DNA of 64,000 nt, taken from Oceanospirillaceae bacterium. GTDB lineage: Bacteria; Pseudomonadota; Gammaproteobacteria; Pseudomonadales; Balneatricaceae. This document shows positions 44,401 through 53,990 of this stretch, in pieces (the first letter of the stretch is position 1; each line of letters begins with the position of its first letter). The translations under genes were made by a program, and so were the position numbers. The stretch spans positions 207,945-271,944 of the forward strand of contig JABSQZ010000002.1 in NCBI GenBank assembly GCA_013215505.1, written 5' to 3'. The notes beneath the pieces are model-generated. The model saw only the letters and a program-made list of their open reading frames with translations, ran no database searches and had not been told where the DNA came from.

Positions 44401-44880
44401 GCGTAATTTCCTATTATGAATATGTCATTTCAATGATTCTAAATAGCATCATTAAAAATTACTTCCTGTCTATAAATTAAGTATTTCAGTGAGCTAAATT
44501 GTTATCGCATAGTTGTAAAATCAATGCAAGCTACTGATTGTAAGCAAAAATTATGAGTGTTACGCTGGAAGCTGTTCAGCTTTTGCTTAAATGCAAATAC
44601 TGTTTGTCATTAGCTTTTATGACAGTTTAAAATTTGTTAATCTGTGGTTTTACTAGTTGTTTTTCGCGCCAAATCACAAAAATAAAAACATCGAGAAATA
44701 TATAAATTGCTATGAAAAGGTGATTTTATCAGACACCACTTTGTTTTTTGGCAACAGCAAGATTCAATGGATTGACAGCTGCGGTAATATTTATCGACCT
44801 TTAATACGTTTGAAAAACAGCAAGATTGATCAGGTACTCAAATATAAAAGCGTTCAATATAGACTCTCTAAGGATATACA
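44401..44880. other. Intergenic region before the adhesin and the AraC gene
   Basis: A divergent promoter region, A+T-rich. A TTG-initiated frame (44657-44884, 75 codons) ends four bases inside the AraC gene but has no family resemblance and no ribosome site. No other feature was recognised. It should contain the promoter of the secretion cluster. Confidence 0.45.
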
Positions 44881-45765
44881 GTGAAATCTAAAAATATGAA
44901 TGCAAAAGTACAACATCTGAATTACCAACAAAAAATGGCGCTGGTCTATTCATATATAGAGCAGCATTTAGATGATGACTTGAGTTTAGAGGTATTGAGT
45001 GAAGTGGCTTGTTTCTCGAAATTCCATTTCCATCGACAATTCAGCGAATATAGCGGCATCAGTTTGTATAAATACCTGCAGTTGCTGCGGTTGAAAAGAG
45101 CATCTTATCAACTGGTTTTTAATCCTCAGCAGTCGGTGTTGGATATCGCTTTAGATGCCACCTTTTCCAGTCCGGAATCTTTCAGTCGGGCATTTAAAAA
45201 AGCCTTTTCGCAAACCCCTAGTGAATTCAGGAATAAGCCTCTATGGGAGCCCTGGCTGGAAAAATATCAATTTAATACTCCAAGGGGTGCTGTGCAGATG
45301 GATGTAAAAATAATCGACTTTCCTGAGACACTTATCGCTGTGCTGGAACACATTGGGCCAGTAGGGCAGCTAAATTATAGCATTGAGAAGTTTATCGATT
45401 GGCGCAAGCAGAGTAAGCTGTCACCTGTTGCTAGCAGTGGTACCTACGGTCTGGCTTACACTGATCCAAAAACCACTAACCCGGCTGACTTTCGCTTTGA
45501 TGTCTGCGGGGAAGTTAAGCAAGCTGTTGCTGAAAATGCATGGGGGGTAGTCAACAAAGTAATACCGGCGGGGCGCTACGCTTGTATCCGTCATATCGGT
45601 TCGCACGACCAGTTAGATGAGACAGTATGCTACTTATATAACCAATGGCTGATAGAAAACAATCAGCGTCTGGCTGATTTTCCCTGTTTCTTTCAGTATT
45701 TAAATTTTTTTCCAGAAGTGTCGGAACATGCATTGATCACCGATATCTACCTAGGCTTGCAATAG
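44881..45765 (+). CDS. AraC-type regulator with GyrI-like ligand domain (Rob-like)
   Basis: A 294-residue regulator. The N-terminal DNA-binding domain is first (residues about 15-115: LEVLSEVACFSKFHFHRQFSE and SPESFSRAFKKAF), and a GyrI-like effector-binding domain second (about 140-290), the order seen in E. coli Rob. Such proteins sense hydrophobic cations or drugs. The start is GTG 44881 with AAGGA upstream; ATG 44896 is an alternative. It is divergent from the adhesin cluster, but no direct control can be inferred. Confidence 0.9.
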   Translation: MKSKNMNAKVQHLNYQQKMALVYSYIEQHLDDDLSLEVLSEVACFSKFHFHRQFSEYSGISLYKYLQLLRLKRASYQLVFNPQQSVLDIALDATFSSPESFSRAFKKAFSQTPSEFRNKPLWEPWLEKYQFNTPRGAVQMDVKIIDFPETLIAVLEHIGPVGQLNYSIEKFIDWRKQSKLSPVASSGTYGLAYTDPKTTNPADFRFDVCGEVKQAVAENAWGVVNKVIPAGRYACIRHIGSHDQLDETVCYLYNQWLIENNQRLADFPCFFQYLNFFPEVSEHALITDIYLGLQ

Positions 45766-46132
45766 TTGCTATCTGTATGAAAATTAGGCCGATAAAGTTG
45801 ACAACTGTCATTACTCAACTATATTTTCAATGTTGAGGAACATCTGCGCTGTCACACGATCTATCTATTGCTAACAACAATCAGTTGCCAGTCACGGTAA
45901 CTTTGGAAGCTGGACTGTTTAGTGTGCGGTTCAGCTACCTTTTCCCCTACAATAATTTTAAAATTTCTTGCAGTTTTACCCATTTTTTCGCAGAGAAATA
46001 CTTTGTTTACCGCGTGAACTTTATGAACAAAATGTGCAGAATAAACTAAAAAGCCTTTAATTTCATAAGCTGTTCAGTTGCGGATGTAACCTCTATTGTG
46101 TTTCTCATAACGAAAACAACAAGGAGAAAAAC
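45766..46132. other. Promoter region of the tct operon
   Basis: 367 bases, A+T-rich towards tctC, with an AAGGAG ribosome site (46121-46126) just before the ATG. No repeat that would mark the response-regulator site could be singled out. Confidence 0.45.
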
Positions 46133-47116
46133 ATGTCTATCAAACGTCGTACTTTACTAGCTGCTGCAATCACAGGTTGCCTACTAAGCAGTTTTTCATT
46201 TTCAGTAGCCGCTGAAGCAAAACTTGATAAAATTCATTTCTTGATCCCCGGTGGAGCAGGCGGTGGTTGGGATGGTACTGCACGTGGTACTGGTGAAGCC
46301 CTGACTAAATCTGGTTTAGTTAACGAAGCTTCATTCCAGAATATGTCTGGTGGTGGTGGTGGTAAAGCTATTGCTCACCTAATCGAGACTGCTAAGAATT
46401 CACCTAATACTTTGATGGTTAACTCAACGCCAATCGTTGTGCGCTCTATCACTAAAGTATTCCCACAGAGCTTCCGTGATTTAACGCCAGTTGCCGGTAC
46501 TATTGCCGATTACGGCGCTTTTGTCGTTAAAAATGACAGCCCTCTAACAGATTGGAGCCAAGCGGTTGCACTGTTTAAAGAGAACCCAAGAAAACTTAAG
46601 TTTGCCGGCGGATCTGCTCGTGGATCATTGGATCACTTAGTTGCAGCAGCGGTTATTAAAGCTGAAGGCCTTGATCCTCGCACCCTGAAGTACATCCCTT
46701 ACGATGCTGGCGGAAAGGCAATGGCCGGTCTTCTTTCTGGAGAAGCTAAAATCCTTTCAACGGGTTTAGGTGAAGCTTTGGCACTGGCTAAAGGCGGACA
46801 AGTACGTATCTTAGGTATCACTGCACCTGAACGTGTATCTGATGCTCCAGATGTTAAGACCATGACGGAAATGGGTAACGCTACTGTTTTTGCTAACTGG
46901 CGTGGATTCTTCGCAGCACCTGGTGTTTCGAAGGAGCAAGTGGCTAAGTGGAATGAAACTCTAGAAGCTATGTACAAGACTCCTGAGTGGGAAACTGTGC
47001 GCAGCCGTAACGGTTGGGTTAACGTTTACAAGAACGCTGATGAGTTCTACACGTTCCTGGAACAGCAGGAAGAGCAATTGGGATCTCTAATGAAAGAGTT
47101 AGGTTTTCTTAAGTAA
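46133..47116 (+). CDS. tctC: Tripartite tricarboxylate transporter substrate-binding protein
   Basis: A 327-residue periplasmic binding protein of the TctC/Bug family, which captures citrate-like or other carboxylates for TctBA. The signal peptide is at residues 1-27 (VAAEA cleavage), with a twin-Arg that is not a clear Tat motif. IHFLIPGGAGGGWDGTARG near residue 32 is the TctC variant of the family loop, and FVVKNDSPLTDW, KYIPYDAGGKAMAGLLSGE and RGFFAAPGVSKEQVAKW are the other standard blocks. It leads the tctCBA operon. The codon choice suggests strong expression. Confidence 0.93.
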   Translation: MSIKRRTLLAAAITGCLLSSFSFSVAAEAKLDKIHFLIPGGAGGGWDGTARGTGEALTKSGLVNEASFQNMSGGGGGKAIAHLIETAKNSPNTLMVNSTPIVVRSITKVFPQSFRDLTPVAGTIADYGAFVVKNDSPLTDWSQAVALFKENPRKLKFAGGSARGSLDHLVAAAVIKAEGLDPRTLKYIPYDAGGKAMAGLLSGEAKILSTGLGEALALAKGGQVRILGITAPERVSDAPDVKTMTEMGNATVFANWRGFFAAPGVSKEQVAKWNETLEAMYKTPEWETVRSRNGWVNVYKNADEFYTFLEQQEEQLGSLMKELGFLK

Positions 47117-47133
47117 ATAGTATCTCTTTTGTT

Positions 47134-47161
47134 GAGTGACGCAGCACTTGCTGTGTCACTC
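47134..47161 (+). promoter_or_regulatory. Stem-loop between tctC and tctB
   Basis: GAGTGACGCAGC (47134-47145) and GCTGTGTCACTC (47150-47161) form a 12-base stem with one G-U pair and a four-base loop. No T-run follows at once. Placed right after the binding-protein gene, it probably stabilises tctC mRNA or partially ends transcription so that tctC is made in excess over the membrane parts. Confidence 0.7.
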
Positions 47162-47285
47162 ACAGTATCAACGTTATAGGGAGGCTCTCAATAAGTCCCG
47201 AGTTTATCGAATTCGATGTCTCATTCGAGACTTAGTCAGATCTTTCACTACTAAAGAGGAGGGTTAACTTTGAAGTTAGCCCTTA

Positions 47286-47756
47286 ATGTATATGACAATA
47301 GCTAAAAACCGTATCGGTGGTTTAATATTCCTGGCGCTCTCTCTCGCCTACGGTTATTCCACTACTCTCATTCCTATGTACCCCGGCGATGAATATGAAG
47401 TATTCACTGCTAAAACCCTTCCTGCTGTCCTCGCTATAATAGGTGTGATTTTATCTCTGGCACTGTTGTTTGGCTCCAGGGATGAGCAAAAGTCTGAATT
47501 GCCAAAATTAGATTGGGTTATTGCGGCTAAACTAATGGCATTAATGGTCGCTTACGGCTTAGTGTTAGAATTTTTGGGCTTCTTAATTGCCACTACGCTA
47601 TTTTTGATATGCGGTTACTGGCTATTGGGAGAACGGCGCAAAACATTGATGTTTTTCTGCTCGCTACCGCTAGTGACAGTATTTTGGTATGGACTAACGC
47701 AGTTGTTGGGTATCTATCTTGCCCCAGGTGCTGTTTTACAATGGATGGGAGTGTAA
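47286..47756 (+). CDS. tctB: Tripartite tricarboxylate transporter small membrane subunit
   Basis: A 156-residue inner-membrane protein with four helices (about 9-26, 40-58, 77-104, 118-140). The N-terminal IGGLIFLALSLAYGYST and the GVILSLALLFGSRD segment are typical of TctB. Together with TctA it forms the sodium-coupled permease fed by TctC. ATG 47286 and the nearby ATG 47292 are both possible starts. It is followed four bases later by tctA. Confidence 0.9.
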   Translation: MYMTIAKNRIGGLIFLALSLAYGYSTTLIPMYPGDEYEVFTAKTLPAVLAIIGVILSLALLFGSRDEQKSELPKLDWVIAAKLMALMVAYGLVLEFLGFLIATTLFLICGYWLLGERRKTLMFFCSLPLVTVFWYGLTQLLGIYLAPGAVLQWMGV

Positions 47757-47760
47757 ATTT

Positions 47761-49299
47761 ATGTGGGAAGGTATCTATATAGGTGTGACCACAGCAGTTA
47801 TGCCCTTCAACTTGTTAATGCTGTTTGTCGGTTGTTTTGCCGGTACTTTTATTGGCATGTTACCTGGTCTGGGTCCGGTATCGGCGGTCGCGTTGATGAT
47901 ACCGATAACTTACGGCTTAGATCCGTCTTCGGGAATTATCTTGATGGCCGGTGTCTATTATGGAGCAGTGTTTGGCGGTTCTACTTCTTCAATTCTGATC
48001 AATGCCCCAGGTTGTGCATCGACCGTAGTAACGGCCTTCGATGGCTATCCGATGGCACAGCGTGGACAGGCGGGTAAAGCCCTGGCGCTCGCGGCATACT
48101 CATCGTTTGTTGGCGGTACTATAGGTGCGATCTTCTTAATCTTTTTTGCCCCGATGCTGGCAACGGTGTCGCTTAGTTTCCAGTCCAGTGATTACTTTGC
48201 TCTAATGGTGCTAGGTTTAACCGCAGTGGCAGCGTTCGCCGGTAAAGGTAATATTCTCAAAGCACTGATGATGTGTGTACTGGGGTTAATGCTCTCTACA
48301 GTGGGAACAGACAGGTCTAATGGGGTAGAGCGCTTTACTTTCGGCTCGATAGAATTTATTGACGGCTTGAGCTTCTTGTTGCTGGCGATGGCTACTTTTG
48401 CCCTGGCTGAAGTTGTAATGTCAGTGATGAACAAGAGTACTGATGCACAGCAGTCAAAGGTGAATAATACCAGTTCTCTGGGCAGCATGAAGTTGACTAA
48501 AGCAGAGATCAAAAAAGTGGCACCTACTGTAGTCCGCTCTTCGGTGCTGGGCTTTGTGGTCGGTGTTCTTCCCGGTGCCGGTGCAACAATAGCGGCTTTC
48601 TTGGCCTATGGTGTTGAGCGAAATTTCGCCTCTGCAAAAGACAAATTAGGTTTTGGTAAGGGTTCTTTAAGAGGCCTGGCTGCCCCTGAAGCCGCCAACA
48701 ATGCCGCTTCTACTGGCTCTTTTGTGCCGCTACTGACTTTGGGTATACCGGGGTCCGGTACTACAGCCGTTATGTTAGGCGCTTTAATAGCTTCCGGTAT
48801 TCAACCTGGACCGCAATTATTTATCGATCACCCGGATGTGTTTTGGTCAGTGATTGTCTCTATGTACCTGGGCAACGTGGTACTGCTGATTCTCAACTTA
48901 CCACTGATCCCCTACATCGCCAAGCTGTTGGAAGTTCCAAGACCTATATTGATTCCGCTGATCTTGTTTTTCTCACTAACTGGCGTTTATCTGGTTTCAT
49001 TCAACGCTTTTGATATTCAAGTGATGGTGATTATCTGTATCGCGGCGATCGGCTTAAAGTTGTTAGATTTCCCACTGGCGCCGATGTTGTTAGGTTTTAT
49101 CCTCGGCGGTATGCTGGAAGATAACTTACGACGCGCACTGTTGATCCACGACGAGAGCATGAGCTTTTTGTGGGAGCGGCCGTTGACCGCTGTGATTATG
49201 ACCATAGCCATGCTGGCGCTGTTCGGACAACCGCTGCTGAACTTCATCAGAAGTAAAGTAGGGCAGAGAAAAGAACAGGACGTATTTGATTCAGAGTAG
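47761..49299 (+). CDS. tctA: Tripartite tricarboxylate transporter large permease subunit
   Basis: A 512-residue inner-membrane permease with about 12 hydrophobic helices. GMLPGLGPVSAVALMIP near residue 36 and its repeat-related VGVLPGAGATIAAFLAYG near 265 are the TctA signatures. GGSTSSILINAPG and LTLGIPGSGTTAVMLGAL are further conserved loops. ATG 47761 is used (GGGAG upstream); a longer frame to 47719 overlaps tctB. It moves carboxylates delivered by TctC. Confidence 0.95.
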   Translation: MWEGIYIGVTTAVMPFNLLMLFVGCFAGTFIGMLPGLGPVSAVALMIPITYGLDPSSGIILMAGVYYGAVFGGSTSSILINAPGCASTVVTAFDGYPMAQRGQAGKALALAAYSSFVGGTIGAIFLIFFAPMLATVSLSFQSSDYFALMVLGLTAVAAFAGKGNILKALMMCVLGLMLSTVGTDRSNGVERFTFGSIEFIDGLSFLLLAMATFALAEVVMSVMNKSTDAQQSKVNNTSSLGSMKLTKAEIKKVAPTVVRSSVLGFVVGVLPGAGATIAAFLAYGVERNFASAKDKLGFGKGSLRGLAAPEAANNAASTGSFVPLLTLGIPGSGTTAVMLGALIASGIQPGPQLFIDHPDVFWSVIVSMYLGNVVLLILNLPLIPYIAKLLEVPRPILIPLILFFSLTGVYLVSFNAFDIQVMVIICIAAIGLKLLDFPLAPMLLGFILGGMLEDNLRRALLIHDESMSFLWERPLTAVIMTIAMLALFGQPLLNFIRSKVGQRKEQDVFDSE

Positions 49300-49728
49300 A
49301 GCATAACCAGCAAGTTATCAGCGTGGCAGCTTGCCCCGCTGGTAGCTCTGCTAGTATCACATCCACACTTTTCCAGTGCAGTACCCCTCCCAAAGTTTGA
49401 TAGTTACAGTTGTAAATATTCCCCTCAGTTAGAACCCTGCATCCATAGCTTGGTGCGATAGATTTTCGCCGAGCCACTGCCAGTCTATAATCGATCACCA
49501 AAATCTGGTGATGATATCTAGGGCAAGTCACATCTGACTAATACAATTATGCCCCCTATCAGGCGCACTTTGCTTAGGTTCAAGCTAGCTTAATTTTGCT
49601 TTTTATTGGCTGGACACAGCGACGGGGCACTACAATTTTATCCACAGACAATTATACAGCGATGCCTGTTAATAAGTGAGAAGATTGGTGGCTGAAATCA
49701 TTGGCACAAAGTGTGCTGTCAGCAGGGG
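49300..49728. other. Convergent gap, nothing recognised
   Basis: Between tctA and the response-regulator gene, which converge. A leftward frame at 49247-49531 overlaps tctA and resembles nothing. No clear terminator with T-run was seen. Confidence 0.4.
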
Positions 49729-50439
49729 CTATGTTTTGGTTTCGGCCTGGATATAAAGTCGCTCTGGGCGACCCACTGATCCATAGCTGACGTCGGCTCG
49801 CAACTCGGAGCTACTGACTAAGTACTCTAAATAGCGCCTGGCGGTAGTACGGCTGCTGCCGACTAATTCCCCCATCTGCTCGGCGGTGTGACCTTTTGAA
49901 TCCTCTGAAAATATATTGCGGATTTTTTCTAAGGTGAGTGGGTCTATACCCTTAGGCAGTGAAGCGGTGGCTGATTTTGCCTGGGAATTGCTGCGCGGTA
50001 ACAATAAATCGACAGTTGATTGATCCAGACTGGTTTGGCTTTTTGCCTCCAGGGCAGACAATTTTTTGCTGTGATCACGATAATTCTGCAAAGCGCTCTG
50101 CAGTCTATCGAAGACTAAAGGTTTTAATATATAGTCAAAGACGCCGCTGTGTAGCGCTTCGGTTAGACTAGTGACGTCCTTGGCGGCGGTGATTAAAATA
50201 ACATCAGTGGCACTTTTGCTGCTGCGAATCTTTCGCAATAGCTCCAGACCGTTGCCCTTTGGAAAATGGATGTCTAGTAACAGTAAGTTAGGTTCAAGAA
50301 CTTCCACCATATCTTCGGCATCTATAGTGCTATGGGCGATACCTAGTACTTCAAAGCCTTCAATACGATCAATAAAGCGCCTTTGAATCTCGGCGATTTT
50401 ATGATCGTCCTCTGCTATGACAATACTGATATTATGCAT
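49729..50439 (-). CDS. CitB/DcuR-type response regulator
   Basis: A 236-residue two-component regulator. A receiver domain (residues about 5-120; IAEDD, phospho-acceptor Asp56 in LLLLDIHFPKGNG, conserved ILKPL) is followed by a CitB-type helix-turn-helix at about 175-230 (TAEQMGELVGSSRTTARRYLEYL). Family members answer C4-dicarboxylates or citrate. Its kinase is the next gene upstream, and the convergent tctCBA operon is the likely target. Confidence 0.93.
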   Translation of the reverse strand: MHNISIVIAEDDHKIAEIQRRFIDRIEGFEVLGIAHSTIDAEDMVEVLEPNLLLLDIHFPKGNGLELLRKIRSSKSATDVILITAAKDVTSLTEALHSGVFDYILKPLVFDRLQSALQNYRDHSKKLSALEAKSQTSLDQSTVDLLLPRSNSQAKSATASLPKGIDPLTLEKIRNIFSEDSKGHTAEQMGELVGSSRTTARRYLEYLVSSSELRADVSYGSVGRPERLYIQAETKT

Positions 50440-50560
50440 CTACTATTACCTTAGAAATTGGATGGGGCTTAGTCAAAATTCAATTGTATCATTGTTTTGG
50501 CTAAATTCTTGAGCAGCTAGATATTTACTTATTGGCGGACCATTGTCCACCTTGAATGTA

Positions 50561-52162
50561 CTATTGTGGCAATTCTTTAGGCAAGTAAACGGTAATCCGG
50601 GTGCCGCCAGCTTCCGGTTGTGAAAGTTGAATGCTACCCTGCAGCAAATTGACAATTTGCTTGGCGAGATACAGTCCCCAGCCATGACCACCTTCTTCTT
50701 TACTGCTATAACCTTGGTTAAATATTTGCTGCTCAACTGCTACTGGGATACCGGGGCCCCGATCTTCAACTTCTATGATGATGTCTTTGCCGATATCAGT
50801 CATGGATAAATACACAGAATTCTCTTGGGTTTTGAGGGAGGCGTCATAGGCATTGTCGAGTAAGTTACCGAGCACAGTAATAATCTGCTCCGGTTTAATA
50901 TGCCTGGGCAGTACCCCCATGTTGCTCTCTTCATCGATAATTAAGTTCAGGCCCATTTCTCTGGCACGGTTAAACTTACCGATAATACAGCCTGACAGTA
51001 CTGGGTTTTCTACCGCATTCATCAGCAAGTGAATCACCGCTTGCTGTGCCCGGGTTTCACTGCTGATAAGCTCCAGGGCCTGCTGGTTGGCACCCAACTC
51101 AATCAGGCCCGCTATGGTATTGAGTTTATTGGCATACTCATGGGTCTGGCTACGTAAGGTTTGTGAATATTGCTCCGCTTTAGTGAGCTTTTGGCTGATT
51201 AGATCTAATTCGTCCTTGAGTCTGAAGCTTGAGACTACTCCCACAGGAGTATCACCGTCGAAAATTGGAATACGGTTGGCGATCAGTACATTGTTGTTGC
51301 GATAAATTTCACGGTCAAACTGTGATTCTTTGCTGGTCAATAAATCCAACATAGTGCTGTTAGGTAAAATGTCGTTGAGGTGTTTTCCCTTCAGGCTCTC
51401 GCCTTCGGTGAGGCCAAATAAGCGCACCGCCTCCGGGTTAAAAGTGATGATAAGCCCCTGCGGATTGACGGCGATAATACCTTCGCGGACACTTTCGAGG
51501 GTGGCGGTATACTCCTGGAACAGCTGCGCTATCTGCTCAGGCTCCAAGCCAAAGATGGCTCTTTTGAAATAATTGGTAATGCGCAGTGCCGCGAGTATCG
51601 ATAGTACTATCCCCACGAGCATAGCGACGACAATGCTGGTCTGATAGCGCTGAATAATCTCGCTGACGTTGTCTAGCATATAGCCGACCGAGACTATGCC
51701 AATAATTTCTCCGCGCTCATCAAAAATTGGCGTCTTACCACGGATCGAGGGACCCAAAGTGCCCACTGCTTTGGAGACATAAGACTCTCCGTATTTGAGT
51801 GCGCGGATGTTATCGCCGCCTTTCATTACCTGGCCAATGCGCTCGGGAACTGGATGGGAGAGTCTGATACCCTCTTTTGTGCCGATAACGACGAAACGGG
51901 CATCGCTGTTTTCGCGGATGCGCTCGGCTAAACGTTGCAAGTTGCGGCTGTTACGTTGTTGTACGCCAATTCGTACTTCCGGTTGAGCGGCAACGCCTTT
52001 TGCCATTTGCAGGGCGCGCTGACCAATTTGTTCCTCCAGTGAGGAGGCTAAGTGTTGCAGTGCGTAGCCACCGAGTAGCAATGCCTGCAATAATGCGGTG
52101 GCACAGAGTGCCAGCAACATTCTATTTCGTAAACTCAGAGGTATTATTTTTCTAAAATTCAT
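50561..52162 (-). CDS. CitA/DcuS-type sensor histidine kinase
   Basis: A 533-residue membrane kinase. Helix 1 (about 14-34), a periplasmic PDC-type carboxylate sensor (about 40-170, with RFVVIGTKEGIRLSHPVPERIG and VSVGYMLDNV), helix 2 (about 174-194), a PAS domain (about 215-315) and the kinase core. The phospho-acceptor is His341 (RSQTHEYANKLNTI); the ATP site has NLLDNAYDAS, DRGPGIP and GHGWGLYLAKQIV. It probably senses citrate or a related acid and activates the regulator encoded downstream. Confidence 0.94.
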   Translation of the reverse strand: MNFRKIIPLSLRNRMLLALCATALLQALLLGGYALQHLASSLEEQIGQRALQMAKGVAAQPEVRIGVQQRNSRNLQRLAERIRENSDARFVVIGTKEGIRLSHPVPERIGQVMKGGDNIRALKYGESYVSKAVGTLGPSIRGKTPIFDERGEIIGIVSVGYMLDNVSEIIQRYQTSIVVAMLVGIVLSILAALRITNYFKRAIFGLEPEQIAQLFQEYTATLESVREGIIAVNPQGLIITFNPEAVRLFGLTEGESLKGKHLNDILPNSTMLDLLTSKESQFDREIYRNNNVLIANRIPIFDGDTPVGVVSSFRLKDELDLISQKLTKAEQYSQTLRSQTHEYANKLNTIAGLIELGANQQALELISSETRAQQAVIHLLMNAVENPVLSGCIIGKFNRAREMGLNLIIDEESNMGVLPRHIKPEQIITVLGNLLDNAYDASLKTQENSVYLSMTDIGKDIIIEVEDRGPGIPVAVEQQIFNQGYSSKEEGGHGWGLYLAKQIVNLLQGSIQLSQPEAGGTRITVYLPKELPQ

Positions 52163-52336
52163 CGCTTTACACTATCTGTAGATAAAGTTGAGGCAGTGAC
52201 AAACAGCTGTGCTGCTGGTATCGCCAACAAGTGGCAGCGTCCGGCACAGCAGGTTGCAATTTAACCCTGCTACGATAATAAAAGAAAAAGACCAACAGTG
52301 GAACAGCCTAAGCTAGTTAGGCTCGATGAAATTTAG

Positions 52337-52376
52337 CACGGAGCAACTCAGTAGCAAGCTGCTGAGTTGCTCCGTG
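52337..52376 (-). terminator. Strong stem-loop downstream of the YHS gene
   Basis: Perfect 15-base arms (CACGGAGCAACTCAG, 52337-52351; CTGAGTTGCTCCGTG, 52362-52376) flank a 10-base loop. It lies 36 bases after the YHS stop. On the leftward transcript the run after the stem is CTAAATTT, a modest U-tract. It probably ends YHS transcription before the kinase operon. Confidence 0.75.
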
Positions 52377-52411
52377 AAATGCCAGAGTCTAAGCTGGGCA
52401 AAGTGTACAGC

Positions 52412-52897
52412 TTATAAACTGTTGGCCTTAGCTTCAGCGGGGGTTAAAATTTTAAGTTCGCCCCAGTTTATTTCTGCAGTTTTAATGTGACCGGGAATGT
52501 CACTGAGCCACTTTTTTTGTACGGATTTACTGAGGTTTAAGTACAGTTTGTTATCGACTATTCTCCAGGCTTGAGGATCGGTATCAAACTTTAAGTTCAT
52601 CGCCACTCCCATAGCGCAGTAACCACCGTATTGAGGGGCATATTTTGTGCTATCGGCCTTAAATAAATCTCGGTTTTTGGCATTTGAAAAATGGTAAATA
52701 GCATTTTTATGGGTTGCACTGAACTTGTTACTGCCCTGCACGGGTTTGCTTTGAGTGAAATAGGCGACCGGGTCATAGCCTTTAATGGCTATATCATTGG
52801 CATCGGCATTAGCATCTATATCAGCAGCAAAACTGAGTTGACTAATGGCCAAAGCAGCGGTAACGGCAATAGCTTTTAGCAATGTTGTAATCTTCAT
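52412..52897 (-). CDS. Exported YHS domain protein
   Basis: A 161-residue protein with a signal peptide (residues 1-24, cleavage near SFAAD). The YHS-type domain is shown by IKGYDPVAYFTQSKPVQGS, AIYHFSNAKNRDLF and YAPQYGGYCAMGVA, including the single conserved Cys of this secreted subgroup. These proteins are thought to bind metal or take part in periplasmic redox chemistry. It appears monocistronic with its own terminator. Confidence 0.9.
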   Translation of the reverse strand: MKITTLLKAIAVTAALAISQLSFAADIDANADANDIAIKGYDPVAYFTQSKPVQGSNKFSATHKNAIYHFSNAKNRDLFKADSTKYAPQYGGYCAMGVAMNLKFDTDPQAWRIVDNKLYLNLSKSVQKKWLSDIPGHIKTAEINWGELKILTPAEAKANSL

Positions 52898-53103
52898 TTG
52901 ATTGTCCTATCTTAACGTTATTACGGGGTAGTGCTTCACTGTCATGCAGTGTCTCGAGTAACACTTTAATTAAATACTCATGAGTGCGGCCACCCAATCG
53001 TCCAAATACTGAAACTGATAGTCCAAAGCTGTGGAATCTGCTAATTAGCAAGTGTCTAAGTTAGGTGCTGGCGAGCGTTTTCTGCGTTAAAAGAGTGGGA
53101 ATA

Positions 53104-53931
53104 GTGGATAAATTTACACGGATATTAAATAATTTTTCAATAGCTACCCAAGTGATTTTTAACGGCAGTTTTTGCGGAAGTAAAACTTTAGGGTCAAATT
53201 TAGCGGGTGGTTGCGGCCATTTACATTTTCTAAGGTCGGGAAAACTAACAGTGCTTAGTGACCGGGGACACAAGTTGGTATTCGAGCAACCGACCGTGAT
53301 AATGCTGCCTTACTCAACTGAGCATAAAATAGTTTCTACAGAATCTGAAAATGTCGATGTTGTCTGTGCGACTATCCAATTCAGTCCCCTGCAGCAGCGT
53401 CAATTATTAGCAAATTTACCAAAATTAATCTGTCTTGATATAACCACTGGAGAGTTACATCAAACAGTGCACTGGTTGTTTAAGGAGGCCGATGGTCAGC
53501 AACTTGGCCAGCAGAGTATTGTTAATAAACTTTGCGAAATATTCATGATTCAGATGTTGCGTCAATTATCTGCGCAGGGAATTGTATTACAGGGCATGCT
53601 GGCGGGCCTCAGTCATCCGGCACTTGCAAAAACCATTGTCATGCTGCAAGAGGCGCCAGAGCAAGATTGGAATTTAGCGAGCATGGCAAGCAGTGCGGCG
53701 ATGTCTCGATCAAAGTTTGCCGGGCTATTTCGTGATACTGTCGGCCAGACGGCGAATGAGTTTTTAACTGATTTACGGGTGGCGCTTGCCCAAGAACTGC
53801 TGCAACAAAATCAACCGGTATCCCTGGTAGCCAACCGGGTCGGATATGAACACGGGTCAGCCCTGGCCAGGGTGTTTCGAAAAAAAACCGGACTCTCGCC
53901 CAAGCAGTGGTTAGAAAAGTTACACAAGTAA
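53104..53931 (+). CDS. AraC family regulator (cupin_6-type sensor)
   Basis: About 275 residues. The N-terminal half is a cupin sensor (GGCGHLHFLRSGKLTVL, LPYSTEHKI). The C-terminal half has the AraC helices: WNLASMASSAAMSRSKFAGLF and VSLVANRVGYEHGSALARVF with the closing GLSPKQWLE. GTG 53104 is the preferred start (GTGGGA upstream); the frame is open to 53065. Such regulators often control a nearby oxidoreductase or efflux gene; the divergent YHS gene is a possible target. Confidence 0.87.
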   Translation: MDKFTRILNNFSIATQVIFNGSFCGSKTLGSNLAGGCGHLHFLRSGKLTVLSDRGHKLVFEQPTVIMLPYSTEHKIVSTESENVDVVCATIQFSPLQQRQLLANLPKLICLDITTGELHQTVHWLFKEADGQQLGQQSIVNKLCEIFMIQMLRQLSAQGIVLQGMLAGLSHPALAKTIVMLQEAPEQDWNLASMASSAAMSRSKFAGLFRDTVGQTANEFLTDLRVALAQELLQQNQPVSLVANRVGYEHGSALARVFRKKTGLSPKQWLEKLHK

Positions 53932-53990
53932 ATTTAGCGACTTGGTTGGCGACTAAGTAGTGGCGTTATAGGGTATCAGCTACAAATTGG

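Noticed and set aside
44657..44884. 75-codon TTG-initiated frame before the AraC/GyrI gene
   Set aside because: The four-base overlap looks like coupling, but there is no ribosome site for the TTG and the composition is that of A+T-rich intergenic DNA.
49247..49531. 94-codon leftward frame after tctA
   Set aside because: Partly antisense to tctA and without family resemblance.
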